Notes: a model not told the origin generated them from the sequence alone. A stretch of 64,000 bases of DNA from Brachycybe producta (GCA_036925085.1 JAUPFP010000173.1:1-64000), one strand, 5' to 3'; shown: positions 19,162 to 32,745, counted from the first letter of the stretch. Numbers and translations: made by a program.

Positions 19162-22075
19162 AATTAAGTTTACTTATTTTCAAACCGAAATAAAAAGTTT
19201 GTTTTGAATATTATGAAACTATCCTTATGCAATTGATCTCCTCTTTTAGTTTAGACAACATTTTTAAATTTTTCTTAAAAGTTGTTTTCAAAACACAAAA
19301 GAATGAAGTTTGGGATTCAACGAACCTCCCACAACAACAGCAACAATTCAACAACATCCCAGATATTATTACATGGTGACGTACTGGTTGTCATCTACTA
19401 GTAAGGACAGTTACTTATTCTATTGGGTTTTACTGTTATCTTAGAATATTTTCAATCCTTAATCAATGCTGAATGTTAACTAATTGGTTATTTTTGTCGC
19501 CAATTACAAAACTTGAAAATTTAAAAACAAAAAATTAAAATTTCTCGAAATTTTTAACCAATTTTCTTAGTTTAATTTTTATTTGAATCAGTTGATTAAT
19601 AAACAAAATTATAAGAACTTTGAAACCAAATAACATAGCCTACTTAAACACGCTGTAAAATATATCTATATATTGTACTTGAATGAAGTTTTGGCTATTA
19701 CGATGCAGTGGAGGGTTTATTATAAGTAGTTTATATCTTAGAAGAAAATGTAATGTCTTGAAGGCATGCTGAGATGACTGAACCAACAGGAAAGAACACT
19801 GTTGTGTTGGGTGTTCATGTCAAGAACATGAGTTTTGGCCCTTTTTCAAACCACACTAACATCTATCCATCTACTTCTTCTTGTCATTTGCCCATCTGCA
19901 TCACTATGGGAAATGAACATCATCATCATCATCATCATCTCTATCTCTACATTGCTATCTGCATTACATGTTATACAATGTACCAATGAGCTAAGAACAG
20001 AATCAGTTTTTTTCTTCTTTCTGCTATGTATGTTTGGTTTTTACTCAAACCTTTAGTTTGACAGAAACATAAAGTTCTGATGTCTTTTTTCTGACCACTA
20101 CTACTACTACATGGTGAGACAACAGATGGACATGTAGCTTCGAAACTTTTTTTCTTCTTCATGTGTGCAAGTGGCATCTCAACTGAGAGAACACTTTTTT
20201 TTCCACTCACTTTAAGTCTTTATCGACCAGTAACCATTGAATGTTATTTGGTGACTGCAATTAAAGTATGTCTAGAGGTTTTTTTTTCAAAAACGAAAAG
20301 AAAAGCAAGTAAAAAAAAGTATAAGGATGCTTTTAACGGTCTAGAGTTCTTTTCATTGCATTTTTGAGGATTTTAAAGTGTGGTGGTGGGGAGAGGGTAG
20401 GTTTGTTTGTCTGTACACACGAAATATCCTATGTACACATGGATAACATGCCAACATAACATGTTGTTTATATATAAATGTATGTTAAAAGAGTTTTCTG
20501 TGAATGGTTTACGTGCAAACAGTATCAACTGTGTTTGTTGTTACCCTTTTTGTTGTTGTCTTTTTATTATGTTTTGGGCAGTTTTGTACGTGCTTTGTTT
20601 GCAGTTGCAAGTGAAAATGGTAATCAGCTAATTGCTATGGCCATCAGAGTAAATTAACAAAGGGTATGCCTATAATTAGCCTCCTCAGAAAGTGCGCACA
20701 ACATTGCTGTTGTAAATTAGAATTATAAAGAGGTTGCATTCTCATATGTTTTTAAAACTTGTTAGAAATCTTCTTCCATCTACAAATATATCTACATAAA
20801 TGGCCTCAAACTCTCTTTAGTTTTAATCCGCATTGCTAATTTTGTGTATTGACGGTCCGCTTGTCATTGTCTTAATATTATTAGAAAATAAGGAAGGAAG
20901 GAGGTTTCTTTGGGAATTCTAGCTTTTAAGTATCCAACGTAATAAGAGCTGAAACAACAAAAATTATCTTTTTGCTTGTTAAGATTAGACACTGCGAGCG
21001 CATGTTTTGTTTCCACTAATTAAAATTCATTGCACCTTTTTCTCCGTTAGTTGACTCAATGTGAACGACTAAATTACTGTTTAACTATGGTTTATTGTAA
21101 ACAACTAAATGATACTCTTATAGTTTGCAATTTAAATATCAGCTATATATAAAGGTCATGGTATACACAGTATATATTAGATATTGAGATGATGTTCGAG
21201 GCAACTTATTGTTGAGCTAACATTTACACAATTTATATTAGACCTGCTAGCCTCTACTTTGAGGTTTAATCCTTTGTGCATTCTGCAAATATTTACAATT
21301 CTCAATTATGAACAGTGTTTGTATTACTATACTATGGTTATTTATTATTTATAAACGCTTTGAGGGATTGGAAGATATGGCGGATTCTTGACCAAACTAG
21401 AACATAAAAAATATCCATGGACCTCTTAAATCCTTGTCACACGTTTATTAAGCTGAGTGTAGGTAGATTAATCCAAAATTTATATGAAATGAGGTGTTAG
21501 GCCCAAATTCAACAAATAACCTCACAGTTTTAACATATCTACTTAGTGGCGCACAAGCAGTTGGCATATTTCTGAAGTCTATGGTAAAAAAACTCATTTA
21601 TTGTATGCACATTGAAAGCCGTTTAACACGAAATGGAAGGGAGCAGATTATATTGCTGTGTTAAAGAAATTTTGGGTTAAAAGAAAATCGATCTGTTATG
21701 GGATTTTTAGAGACTCAACCCAAAATCTTATGGAAATGATAGGCTGATAGCTAAAATAATTATCAATTTATAGAACAAAATTAAAAAGTTGTGTATAGTG
21801 CGTGACATTATAAACATGCATAATTCGACTAGAATTACTGATAAAGAATTAGTGACGTCAAATTGACATCGATTGAAATTGAATGAATGTTTTTCGAATG
21901 ACTTGAAACAACTAGGAAAGTCCTTCATCGCGTCATTTTGTCGGCTTCACTTTTTCATGAAACTTTTTCTGACCACACTTAATGGTGGTTTAGATCCAGT
22001 TTAGTAAAGAAAACAAAATGTGGCTTAAGTGGGCATTTGAATAAAGAGTACACTGCGTGTTAGGTTCAGTGCTTT
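19162..22075. other. No gene recognised
   Basis: AT-rich sequence with a (CAT)n run near 19918-19937. Open frames are short and of biased composition. Nothing with a recognisable domain was found on either strand. Confidence 0.5.
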
Positions 22076-22335
22076 CAGTGCCGGATTACCAAATAGGCCG
22101 AGTAGGCACCGGTCTATGGGTCCCACGCCTTTTAGGGGCCCCACGACAATGTAATTAAAATAATATTGAAAGAAAATTACCATCAAGCTTTCTTAAATTG
22201 TTTCCAGAAGACAGAAAAAAAATGAATCAATTCAAAGAAACGAAAACTTTACTTTAAATGAATGTTTAAAGCTTTATTGGAGGCCTCGAGAATTCGACTT
22301 AATAGGGGCCATCCACAGGGTTTAATCCGGCACTG
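22076..22335. mobile_element. hAT-like MITE, 260 bp
   Basis: The ends CAGTGCCGGATTACC and GGTTTAATCCGGCACTG form an inverted pair of the CAGTG...CACTG type common in hAT elements. The flanks AGTGCTTT and AGTGCCAG share only five of eight positions, so the duplication is eroded. Confidence 0.7.
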
Positions 22336-22659
22336 AGTGCCAGGTTCTACGGCTGGCTAAGCTTGCTATAAAACAGTATTATTAATTATTATACAGTATA
22401 ATTTCAGTCAGATTTAGAAAATATTTAGAGGATTTTAAATTTTCTGAGTTTTCAGATTTTTTTCTTCTTGTTTTTAATGTAAATTTCTTGTGTTTTAAAC
22501 CAAATAACAAAATTCCTGAGAATTTTAGGTTTACCATGTTGATGGGCACCCAGTTACCAAATTAAAGAATTAACTAAACACTAACTAATACCCAATACAT
22601 GATAATTAATTTTTTTATCAACTGGTAATTATTGTTAATACGAATTTTAAATTATTCTG

Positions 22660-22742
22660 CTTTTTTTCTGTAGACACCGCGTATAGGTAGCCTATGGCTC
22701 ATGGACCGGTTCAGGTCTGCGGACCTCACTTTGAATAACACT
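22660..22742. mobile_element. hAT terminus fragment
   Basis: It ends GACCTCACTTTGAATAACACTG, the reverse of a CAGTGTTATTCAAAGTGAGG-type hAT end. The partner end was not found. Confidence 0.45.
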
Positions 22743-22886
22743 GTGTTAGTGAACACAATTTATTATGCACTGAGTGTACACTAAGGCTGCATTCCATTTT
22801 GAAACTTAATAATAGTCATGAAGTTGACGTTACCAAATCTCAACTTTGCAGTCATGTTTTGAGTTTTTGAAGATGGCTACGCTGAA

Positions 22887-22934
22887 TAACACCGAAATAG
22901 TTAATACCTATTTGTATTAACTGTTTCGGTGTTA
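22887..22934. repeat. Hairpin with 21-bp arms
   Basis: TAACACCGAAATAGTTAATA(C) at 22887-22907 pairs with 22914-22934 with one mismatch. The loop is six bases. Confidence 0.85.
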
Positions 22935-23519
22935 ATACAAATGTGTACTAATGTTTCTCTCTGCTTCTTTTGTTTTATAATTAATACGCTACAGGAAGCA
23001 ACTCTGTAGAACTTAGAGGCGTCCAGGGGCCAGTTTCTCAAAAGTGCAAGTCTTGTAATACAAGTGAATTCTACAGAGTCTTGTAAAGGACATGCATAGG
23101 AAATTAGTGGTTGATTAAGCCCAATGGTCCACTAACCCCAGTTGTCGATTATAAAACACGGTCTACTTATTGCAGTGGTTGGCTAAGGCAGAGCGTACAC
23201 AGGATAACACAAAATGTTTTGAATCATGATGAAACGAAATATCTTGAAACAAAAACAAAAATCGTTTCAAGTATTTTTTGAAACGTGATGAAGCAAAAAC
23301 ATAATGAAACACAAATTGTTCATTTTGTGCTAAGGTGGTGTAATGTTCGTTCACTTATATTTTCTGTCACGTTTGTTTGTGCTGTTTGACACAGTTTAGT
23401 TAAAGCAGAATAGTTGCAATAAAACAAGAAAACCACTTTTCTAATCAATAAGTTGCAAATACACAATTCTTTTTTTATTTAAATTTAATACTTTTTTTTC
23501 TATTCAATATAATTATTAT

Positions 23520-23925
23520 ATATGTAATATCCCAGGTCTGTGTATGTGTGTGGAGTAACAACTGTACAAAACCATTGAAGCACGTCGGAATTTATATAAA
23601 TTTGAATAAATGAACCGTTTTTTTTCTCAAGGTCAACTATATGTTGAACTCTTCCTTTGGAAAGTGTAGAAGGGGAGAGAGAGAGAAAAGTGGGAGAGGG
23701 TGAGGAGAAAAGGTTGGAAAGTGTAGAAAGGGAGAGCGAGAGAAAAGTGGGAGGGGGTGAGGGGAAAAGGTTGGAAAGTGTAGAAGGGGGAGAGAGACAG
23801 AAAAGTGGGAGGGGGTGACTGAAATTGAAATGAAAGGAGTAAAAAAAGGAAAAAACGACGCGCATGCGCACAATTGCCTGTGAATTTTGCTCCCGTCATT
23901 TATGACGGGTTACCCCACTAGTATA
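23520..23925 (+). mobile_element. Internally deleted derivative of the LINE (5' UTR fused to 3' tail)
   Basis: On the + strand it carries the same 5' sequence as the full LINE (CCGACGTGCT block reversed at 23580, GGTGACTGAAATTGAAATGA near 23814, CGACGCGCATGCG near 23856). It then jumps directly to the LINE 3' tail (CAATTGCCTGTGAATTTTGC, ending CCCCACTAGTATA). The whole coding region is missing. This is the arrangement of short non-autonomous partners such as RIME relative to ingi. Confidence 0.72.
23659..23828 (+). repeat. 57-bp tandem monomers (about three copies)
   Basis: Units begin GGAAAGTGTAGAA at 23659, 23716 and 23773, with period 57. They lie in the part homologous to the LINE 5' UTR, where the full-length copy has about one unit. 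Confidence 0.85.
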
Positions 23926-23986
23926 AATATACTAGTGGGGGTAACCCGTCATAAATGACGGAAGCAAAATTCACAGGCAATTGTGC
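23868..23986. repeat. Palindrome of about 119 bp at tail-to-tail junction
   Basis: GCACAATTGCCTGTGAATTT at 23868 is mirrored by AAATTCACAGGCAATTGTGC ending at 23986. The centre is AA at 23926-23927. Each arm contains the shorter palindrome GTCATTTATGAC. Confidence 0.93.
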
Positions 23987-24460
23987 CCAGCATTAGAATT
24001 TCTTTTCCTCCGCCCTTTTATGACATCAGACCAAGTAACAAACCAATTAGAAATTGATGACATTCATACAAGGGCAGAGGAAAATAAATTCTATTGCTGG
24101 ACACAGTTGCCCGTGATAAATTCTAGTTTAATTTTGCTACTATTATCCGCTCCCCTTTTTATATTTGAAAGAGAAAATGAGTTTTTCATTTTCTCTGGTG
24201 TGTGAAATATGACGTCGGCCCCCCTGCCGTTAGGCTTTAGGCCACCCATGCCCATGGGCACACCCACCAAACCAGTATCCGTCAACTGGGCAACAACACA
24301 GCCAAAAGTAGCCGGGCTGGCACCCAGGTTGTCTCTAAAGATATGTTCCCAAATAAGACACATGTTAATATGAATGTCATTTTCCCAGCTGAGAAATAGG
24401 ACAATATGTCACCCATCTCTCAACTAATGTTCACATTATTGATGAAGGACATCTACAGTA

Positions 24461-24566
24461 GTGTTGTCTGCACTGAATGTTGCAACTGGTACTTCACTGT
24501 ATGCACTCCTAAAGTGTTGTCTGCACTGAATGTTGCAACTAGTATTTTACTGTATGCACTCCTAGT
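24461..24566. repeat. 53-bp tandem duplication in the LINE 3' UTR
   Basis: GTGTTGTCTGCACTGAATGT starts at 24461 and again at 24514. The copies differ at a few positions. Confidence 0.88.
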
Positions 24567-24987
24567 CCAAGTCTGTACTACTTGCAGATGTGCTCCTCGG
24601 TTCCTCCTGTACTGCATAGTGAAAAACGACTGCTGCTGCAAAGGATCGAAATGACGGTAACAGGTCTACCTTTAAAAGTTCTTGAACAGAAACTGGCCAC
24701 AGCACATTTTGTTCCCGGCCAGTCTTATTGACGGCCATCACAAGGTGATTGCGAGCAGTCACTCTCTCCGGAAGCAAGCAACGATACAAGATGTGATCAA
24801 CATTGTCAGATTCACCTGCCTCACATGGACACTGGCCATTCGTATTTGTGAGCCGAAAGCGTTTGAAGTTACAATTAAAAGGGCCATGGCTTGTCAGCAG
24901 CTGTACCAGACGTCCTGAGAAAATGGCTCCAGCCAGAGTCACGCTGGGGAGCCAACCATAAAGCTGGCGACCAGTGCTCGCTGCATC
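24562..24987 (-). pseudogene. LINE ORF2 part 4: C-terminal Cys/His segment
   Basis: After the TGA at 24988-24990 the same frame stays open to 24562. It contains CPCEAGESDNVDHILYRC, the Cys-Cys-His-Cys pattern common at the ORF2 C-terminus of jockey/I/R1 relatives. Confidence 0.8.
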
Positions 24988-26244
24988 TCACATTGACTGC
25001 CACATGTGCACTTCCTCAGCCTGAACATCAATGTGCAAGCTAGACCGAGGAATACTATGGTCAGTTATCTCCTGTGCTGTTGTCCACTGCCGAGGAAGTG
25101 TATCTGACCGTTCATTCCAGGTATAGCCAGCATGTGCCTTGATCCAAACCAAGCGAATATGCCGACCATATCGGAGAAAACGGCCCAATGCGGCATTTGT
25201 CTCGTATGAATCACGATATGAACAGTCCCCATTTGACACCACTGTGAGTGCCGAAAGTGAATCAGAACAGATCATTGCCCCTGAATCCCGGGGTGTAAGT
25301 GCACCACCCATTTGAACTGCCCTTTGAATGGCAACTAACTCAGCCTGAAACACAGAGCACATGTCTGGAAGCCGGCACCCCCATGTTCGTATCTCCTTGT
25401 TCTGTTTCACCACCACACAGGCTGATCCCACCTGTCCATTGAGTTTGGAACCATCAGTATAGACACAGATAGTTGCTGCCCCTACTAGGTCTGGAGTCCA
25501 TTTCTCCACGGGAAACTCGAGCCTTTTTCCTGGATGTGTAGCATCCTGGATATCAACAGGTAGGTCCAACGATGTTGCTGCTTCTCGACGTATCCAGAGT
25601 TGGTGGCGGCCAAATGCTAGTGTAGACACAGGTGAGCAGCCCGAAAGAATCTGAAGTACTCTAGTTGGGGCTGTACGGAAGGCTCTGGTGATAGCCAATA
25701 GGAATGGTCTTTGGGCAGTGTCTAAATAGCGCACTTGCAAATGTTTAGTGGCATTTTCCCCCCAAACTTCTGCCCCATATAGGAGCATTGGTTTCACAGC
25801 ACCATTGTAAATGGCACGCAGCACAGCTGGGCTCATGCCCCATGTATGTCCGGAAACAGCAAATAGTTTGGCAGAAATGCGTCCTATTTTGCCTTGAAGG
25901 TATCGCACATGAGGAACCCATGTAAATCGTGGATCCACTAGAACTCCTAGGTAGCACATTGTGTCTGCTGCTGATATCCTCACCTCCCCAACATGAAGAG
26001 AAGGACCTCGCTGAATGCTTCGCCATGGATGGAAGAGTACAGTTGTCTTCTCTACAGCAAATTCCAGCTTCATTCGCGATGCCCACAAACAGCATTGCTC
26101 CCAGAAGGCATAAAACTTTTTCTCCAAAAACTGCACAGAGGGTCCACACAACAATGCCAGTGTATCATCTGCAAAGGCTTGTACATGGTCATTGGGAGTG
26201 AGATGTGGCCTGATGTGTGCAAACCAAGACTCCATCAGCAACAA
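24988..26244 (-). pseudogene. LINE ORF2 part 3: RT catalytic box and RNase H
   Basis: In frame with the preceding part. It opens with MESWFAHIRP and then AFADDTLALL, the catalytic YADD-type box (Phe for Tyr). The RNase H domain follows: CVYTDGSKL (Asp), QAELVAIQRAV (Glu), MICSDSLSALT (Asp) and WIKAHAGYTWNERSD (His, Asp). A TGA at 24988-24990 ends it early. Confidence 0.9.
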
Positions 26245-27042
26245 TCATAACACAGGGCCCATACATGATCCCTGAGGGTATCCCATAGTTACTGCATCCT
26301 CCACTGTTCCGTAGTGCACATAGCGATCAGACAGGATAGAAGACACAAGATCACGCAAATTTCTTGGGCATTGGGCATTCCGGAGGCCCTGGAGTATAGC
26401 TGGATGCCATGCGCAGTTGAAAGCATTCTTGATATCAAGGGCAACTGCCAGAACATGATTTTGTTGCTGCCATGATTGTCGGGTGTGCTGAACATATTTA
26501 TGGATGGCCAGAAATGCCTGCCGACCCCCACGGAATCCAAATTGTTCCTCAGAAAACAGTTCATTTGTCTCCATGAAAAAAACCAGTCGACGGGCCACCA
26601 GCTTATCGAGCACCTTTCCCAACACCGGAAGAAGACAAATTGGTCGAACACGGTCACTACCTGGTTTAGGTAGCCATACAACTCGGGCACACTTCCAAAT
26701 GCGTGGAAAAATGCCCTGATGGAGACATTCATTTAAGAGAAGAAGCCATTCTTTACCAGTTGCCCTCAACACATGGGAAAGCCCTGCTGGAGGGAAGCCA
26801 TCGATCCCAGGAGCTTTGTCTGTTGCAAAGCTCATCACAACTTCCCGGAGTTCGAAAATGGTGAAGGGGAGATCTAAAGTTGAGGTATAGTCTGTTCTTG
26901 CTTGTGTCCGTATTTCCTGTTGCAAAGGGGTATCCTTGCTAAGATCATCCGGAGGGAAGTAGTCCTGGAGAAGGGCCTTAGCTGTCTCCTTGTCGTCATG
27001 AGTCCATGTGCCATCTAGTCGTTTCATTGATTTAAGAACCAT
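26245..27042 (-). pseudogene. LINE ORF2 part 2: reverse transcriptase, N-terminal blocks
   Basis: It contains APGIDGFPPAGL, VVWLPKPGSDRVRP, EEQFGFRGGRQA, ALDIKNAFNCAWH and YPQGSCMGPVL, which are reverse-transcriptase blocks 1 to 4 of non-LTR elements. A TGA at 26245-26247 interrupts the domain. The same frame continues without a shift into the catalytic FADD block. Confidence 0.9.
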
Positions 27043-28100
27043 TGGTGGCTTTCGTGTCCCAGAGAGAATTTTGTAGGGGACCCCAAATGGATCAGTTGAT
27101 GATACCCGTTAGCAAAAAGACTGCCAAGAGGCCAACTTTGCTGCAAGAACAGCCTTTTTAAACTTCCTCTGTAGTTCATAAAAATGTTCAGTAAGTGACT
27201 ATGTTCATCCACATTTCGCTCCCGCTGATATGCTTTCCGAGCTGCACGAACCACACATCTTTCTTTGCAGAGAGCATCCGTCCACCACACACATCGCCGG
27301 CCAGTGCTGCTCTGTGGTAAAGTCATTGCATTTTCACAGGCAGTTATGCATAGTGATTGAAATTGCTCAGCAGATCTGTTTATATCTGAAAGGTTGCCAA
27401 GAGCCTCAACCACCCCATTTCTGATGACATCCCCAAAAATGTCCCAATTTGCTTTTTTCCAATTGAAGCGCTGGTTTTTGTTTGGAATGAGGTGTAAGAA
27501 TCGAAGTTCACAGGAAATGGAATAGTGGTCACTTAGTGACTCAGTGTCCAGTACCTCCCATGCATCCAGACAAGCTCCCTTGACCAGTGACAAATCTATA
27601 AAGCTTTGGCCACATGCTGATGAAAATGTTGGTCCAAAACAGCTGTCATTACATATTTCAAAACCGTGGGTCACTGCAAAATCCATGCAGGCCACTCCTC
27701 TAGCATTGGGATTTGTGGATCCCCAGGCTGGGTGCTTTGCATTGAAGTCACCCATGATAACTTTTGGACAGTCATATATGTGGTCAATTTCAGCTAATTT
27801 GTCCAATATGGTTGCTAAGTCTCCATTTGGTTCAGCATAAATGTTCACCAGTAGCCACTGAGTACTCCCCACTCCAAGTAAAACTGCCACCACATTCTTC
27901 GAGGTGAACTGCTGAAGTTCCACTACATTCCAAGAGGTATTCCGGATAATAGTGAGGACCTTTGTACCCGCCATAATTGGAATGATAAGTCCCTGACTGG
28001 AAGAGGTTATGAGCCATGGAGGTGGTTCCTGCACACACACCACACCAAAAGCTGATCCTGTTTGCTGAAGAAGTGCGCCAGCAGCATTTTGTTTCCCCAA
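27024..28100 (-). pseudogene. LINE ORF2 part 1: AP-type endonuclease
   Basis: It begins just after a TAA with INLGKQNAAGALL, the usual N-terminal motif of these endonucleases. Catalytic motifs follow in order: CVQEPPP (Glu), MGDFNAKHPAWGS (Asp, Asn), FIDLSLV and LSDHYSISCEL (Asp-His). The domain nicks target DNA to prime reverse transcription. The frame is lost near 27090-27115: PFGVPYKILSGT continues in the next frame, which runs on into the reverse transcriptase. Confidence 0.88.
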
Positions 28101-28272
28101 GTTTATTTACAGCAGATGGATAACCGGCGGTGAAGTGTTAGAACTATCGTGAGCCATAGTTGGTGTTGTTTTTCATCGATTCGAGACGGGCAATATGAAT
28201 TGGGCATTTGAGGTCAGTGGATAGATGCACCCGTAGTGAGAGGCCAGCTTTCCTACAGTTAGAACAGTCTGC

Positions 28273-29076
28273 CTAGAGAGCAGTGCATTCTTTGACCACA
28301 TGGTCACCACCACAGCGAATATATCTAGGTTGTCGAGACTCGCATGATTTAGCCATGTGACCAAAACCGTTGCATCTATAACAACGAGTAACCTCCAGCA
28401 GCTCTTCCACAAAATGGCTCATCCATCCAATGTTTAATTTCCCCACATCTAGACAAGCTTTGAAAACCTGTGGCATTGCTTCAACGATGATGTTCATCTT
28501 AGAAGGGTTTCTGCATTTTCGTTGAGCCAATATTTTAAATCCTTCCTTGAAAATTGAAGAGCCACCTGCTCGTTCCACCACCAACTCGTTCTTAGCAATA
28601 ATGTCCATCATTATCTCTGCAACTTCTAGGTCCGCATCAACCCCAGTAATTAGCAGCTTTGGTTTGCGTACCGAACATACCACAGCAGACTTGAACTCTT
28701 GGGGTGTTTGCAGTTTTTGCATCAGTTTGTCCTGCTGCTCTTGTGAGTTACTCTCTATGACCAGGGCCCCAGAGGAACTGGCACGAACCGAGCAAAACAC
28801 ACCTCCAACTTCATGAAGCTGAAGTTTACGTCTGAGGCGGCTTTGCACCTCCTTTGCAGTTGCACCAGGTTTTTGTGCTTTTATTGCGATTGCAAAAGGA
28901 GCTGCTTGTTGCCGGCGAACCTGTTTTACATCCTCATAAGTGCAGCTTGTTGTTGGGTGTCCTACATCTGATCTTGAAATACCCTGTTGCACCACAGCAG
29001 CATAACTAGTATTAGTCGCATTACGGCCATGGTTACATGTTCCAAGTGACTCATTTGGGTAGCCATTTACTGGCAT
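28273..29076 (-). CDS. LINE ORF1 (gag-like nucleic-acid-binding protein)
   Basis: 267 residues, starting at MPVNGYPNESLG and uninterrupted. Near the C-terminus is a complete zinc knuckle, CYRCNGFGHMAKSC (C-X2-C-X4-H-X4-C). A second follows as YIRCGGDHVVKEC, in which the first Cys is replaced by Tyr. The upstream part has no recognised motif beyond an RRK-rich segment. ORF1 proteins of I and jockey elements bind the element RNA and form the retrotransposition particle. Whether this copy still makes functional protein is doubtful, because its ORF2 partner is broken. Confidence 0.85.
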   Translation of the reverse strand: MPVNGYPNESLGTCNHGRNATNTSYAAVVQQGISRSDVGHPTTSCTYEDVKQVRRQQAAPFAIAIKAQKPGATAKEVQSRLRRKLQLHEVGGVFCSVRASSSGALVIESNSQEQQDKLMQKLQTPQEFKSAVVCSVRKPKLLITGVDADLEVAEIMMDIIAKNELVVERAGGSSIFKEGFKILAQRKCRNPSKMNIIVEAMPQVFKACLDVGKLNIGWMSHFVEELLEVTRCYRCNGFGHMAKSCESRQPRYIRCGGDHVVKECTAL

Positions 29077-29410
29077 CTTTGCCAGCTTTGCCTCGAGGTC
29101 TCGATTCCTATTCGAAAGGTGTGTGCATGCGCGTCGTTTGTTGCTTTTTTACTCCTTTCATTTCAATTTCAGTCACCCCTCCTACTTTTGCCCCCTCCAC
29201 GTTTCTCTCTCTCTACCCCCACTTCTACACTTTCCAAAATTTTCCCCTCTCCAATATAATATCATGGGGTTCTTGGATGGTGTGCAACATATAGTTGACT
29301 TTGAGAAAAAAAAGTGGTTCATTTATTCATTTAAATTTATATAAATTCCGACGTGCTACAAGGTTTTTGTCCTTGTTTGTACAGCGTTAGGTCACACACA
29401 CAGACGGGGC

Positions 29411-31046
<1,636 letters not shown>

Positions 31047-31122
31047 ATGAAGAAGACAATGCACTTTAGAAAAAGATGCTCTTATTTTTTCTTTAACATC
31101 ATTTTTTTCATTTTGGTCCAAG
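31047..31122 (+). CDS. Candidate first coding exon (signal peptide)
   Basis: ATG at 31047 (AACAAT before it) opens MKKTMHFRKRCSYF, then a hydrophobic FNIIFFILVQ segment. A strong donor CAAG|GTAAGA follows 31122, in phase 1. A basic N-terminus plus hydrophobic core ending at a consensus donor is what a secreted protein's first exon looks like. I found no certain downstream exon: the best are an acceptor at 34589 and one at 35139. AT-rich DNA yields such patterns by chance, so this is tentative. Confidence 0.3.
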
Positions 31123-31882
31123 GTAAGAAATAAAATTACTTTTTTTTTCTTCTCTTCAACACATTGTTTTTAATACATAGTGTGACGTATGGATTTTTTT
31201 CTTATTGTAACTTACGGCATAGTATAATGTAAAGTCATGATGTGCTATGAAATCAATAAAATATGACTGTGTAAAACGTAAGGTTTTATTATAAATATAT
31301 ATACATTATATTGGAAATCGCACAAACTATTTAGGTCAATATATAAGTGAGTTGGAGAAATTGCGCGATTGTCAATGGATATATAAAATCATTCGTGTCG
31401 GAATTATGAAAAATAGGTTTAGGAATAAAGAGAAAAACCTTTATGACAAAGAAAAATTAATCGATGAAATGACAGAAATGAAATTTGGAAATTGAACTGT
31501 TTTGCAATCGATTCATTTTTATGATCGATAATTGCAGGTTTTTACATTTCCATGAAAACTTGAATTGATTGCAAGTATGGTAGCATTCTACATGCTCATC
31601 TTCTAATGACATCATCACTAAAACTAACAGAGTTACGTGTTTTTCAATCATCTGAGGCTGTTTAAGAGGCTATATTTTTTTTAGAATTGTTCTAACCCCG
31701 GTTGAGGAGGAGAAAGTTTGCAATTGATCTAAAGTTAACTTTGAATACTAACCTCTAAACAATCATATTGTTTTAAAAATGCGTAATTCTTTTGGCATCC
31801 ATTTACAATTCAATGACACTGTTTTAATGTCATAAATGTATTATGAGTCCATGACCAAATGTTGAATCCAAATCACTCTAAT

Positions 31883-32264
31883 GGCGCATTCACACTAGGC
31901 TGGTTTCCCAGCTGCAGGTTGCTGGTTGTAGCCAGCTAGCAGCATAGTGTGAACCGCTACCAGCAGTTGCTTTCTCCAGCACGCTAGTGATTTTAACAGC
32001 GGCTGGTGAAGTTGAACATGTCCAACTTTAGCAGCTACCAGCAGGTCATGTGACTCTCTTCCTGCTGCTACCAGTGTGTAACTCCACTGCTTGGGTTGGT
32101 TGTTATTAGAGTTTGTGTTTTTGCACGATGGTGATTGGATGACTTGCGCTGCTAATACCAGCAGTGACTAAAGAAGTGTGAACCCAAAGCAGCCGCTGCT
32201 TGCTGTTGCTGCTATTAGCCAGCAGCAACCAGTGGCTTGTAAACCAGCCTAATGTGAATGTGCC
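31883..32264. mobile_element. MITE with GGCGCATTCACACTAGGCTG ends
   Basis: The right end CAGCCTAATGTGAATGTGCC mirrors the left end. The interior is rich in CAGC/GCTG motifs (AGCAGCAACCAG). Ends of this GGCNCATTCACA type fit PIF/Harbinger-like MITEs. A clear duplication is not visible. Confidence 0.7.
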
Positions 32265-32639
32265 TTTAGCTACATTAGGTTTGATTGGGCCCCCCAGCTG
32301 TCCCCTGCTGCTTAAAAGATCGCGTCCCTTTGCATCCCCTCCCCCAAAAAAATGTGCCTTGCCAACCTCCTGCACTCCTCCCCCCCCCCCGCGATCGTGG
32401 GGGCTGCTGGTCCCCAGCTAAGTCTCTGCTCTTAGCAAACCACCTTCAATGTAGAATTGCCCTTCTTCAAAAAGTTAAGTATGCCTATAGTTGGAGACAG
32501 TTTGAACACAGTATAAAACACAGTTTATTCAAAGTTTTCTTAGTGCGAGAATCCTTGTTAAAATTATTTTTAATATTAAGGTAAGTCTTTTTTTTCTTCA
32601 ACTCAGTACACCTGCAATCATCTCTAGAGTCACGTGACC

Positions 32640-32745
32640 GGGGGGGGGGGGGGTAATTATGATCGTGGCAAATTATGAAAGTCTTCTAAATGCCCTGAAA
32701 AGCACTGAAATGAACTCAGGAGGGCCGAACAGACTTCCGAGGATC
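32640..32745 (-). mobile_element. Fragment of the hAT-like family at 50444
   Basis: TAAATGCCCTGAAAAGCACT and TCAGGAGGGCC are the reverse complement of the 3' part of the family at 50444-50861 and 41003-41245. A G run precedes it. Confidence 0.55.

Noticed and set aside
23500..23899. Repetitive Ser/Pro/Leu/Phe frames on the minus strand
   Set aside because: Antisense translation of the GA-rich 57-bp monomers in the LINE derivative.
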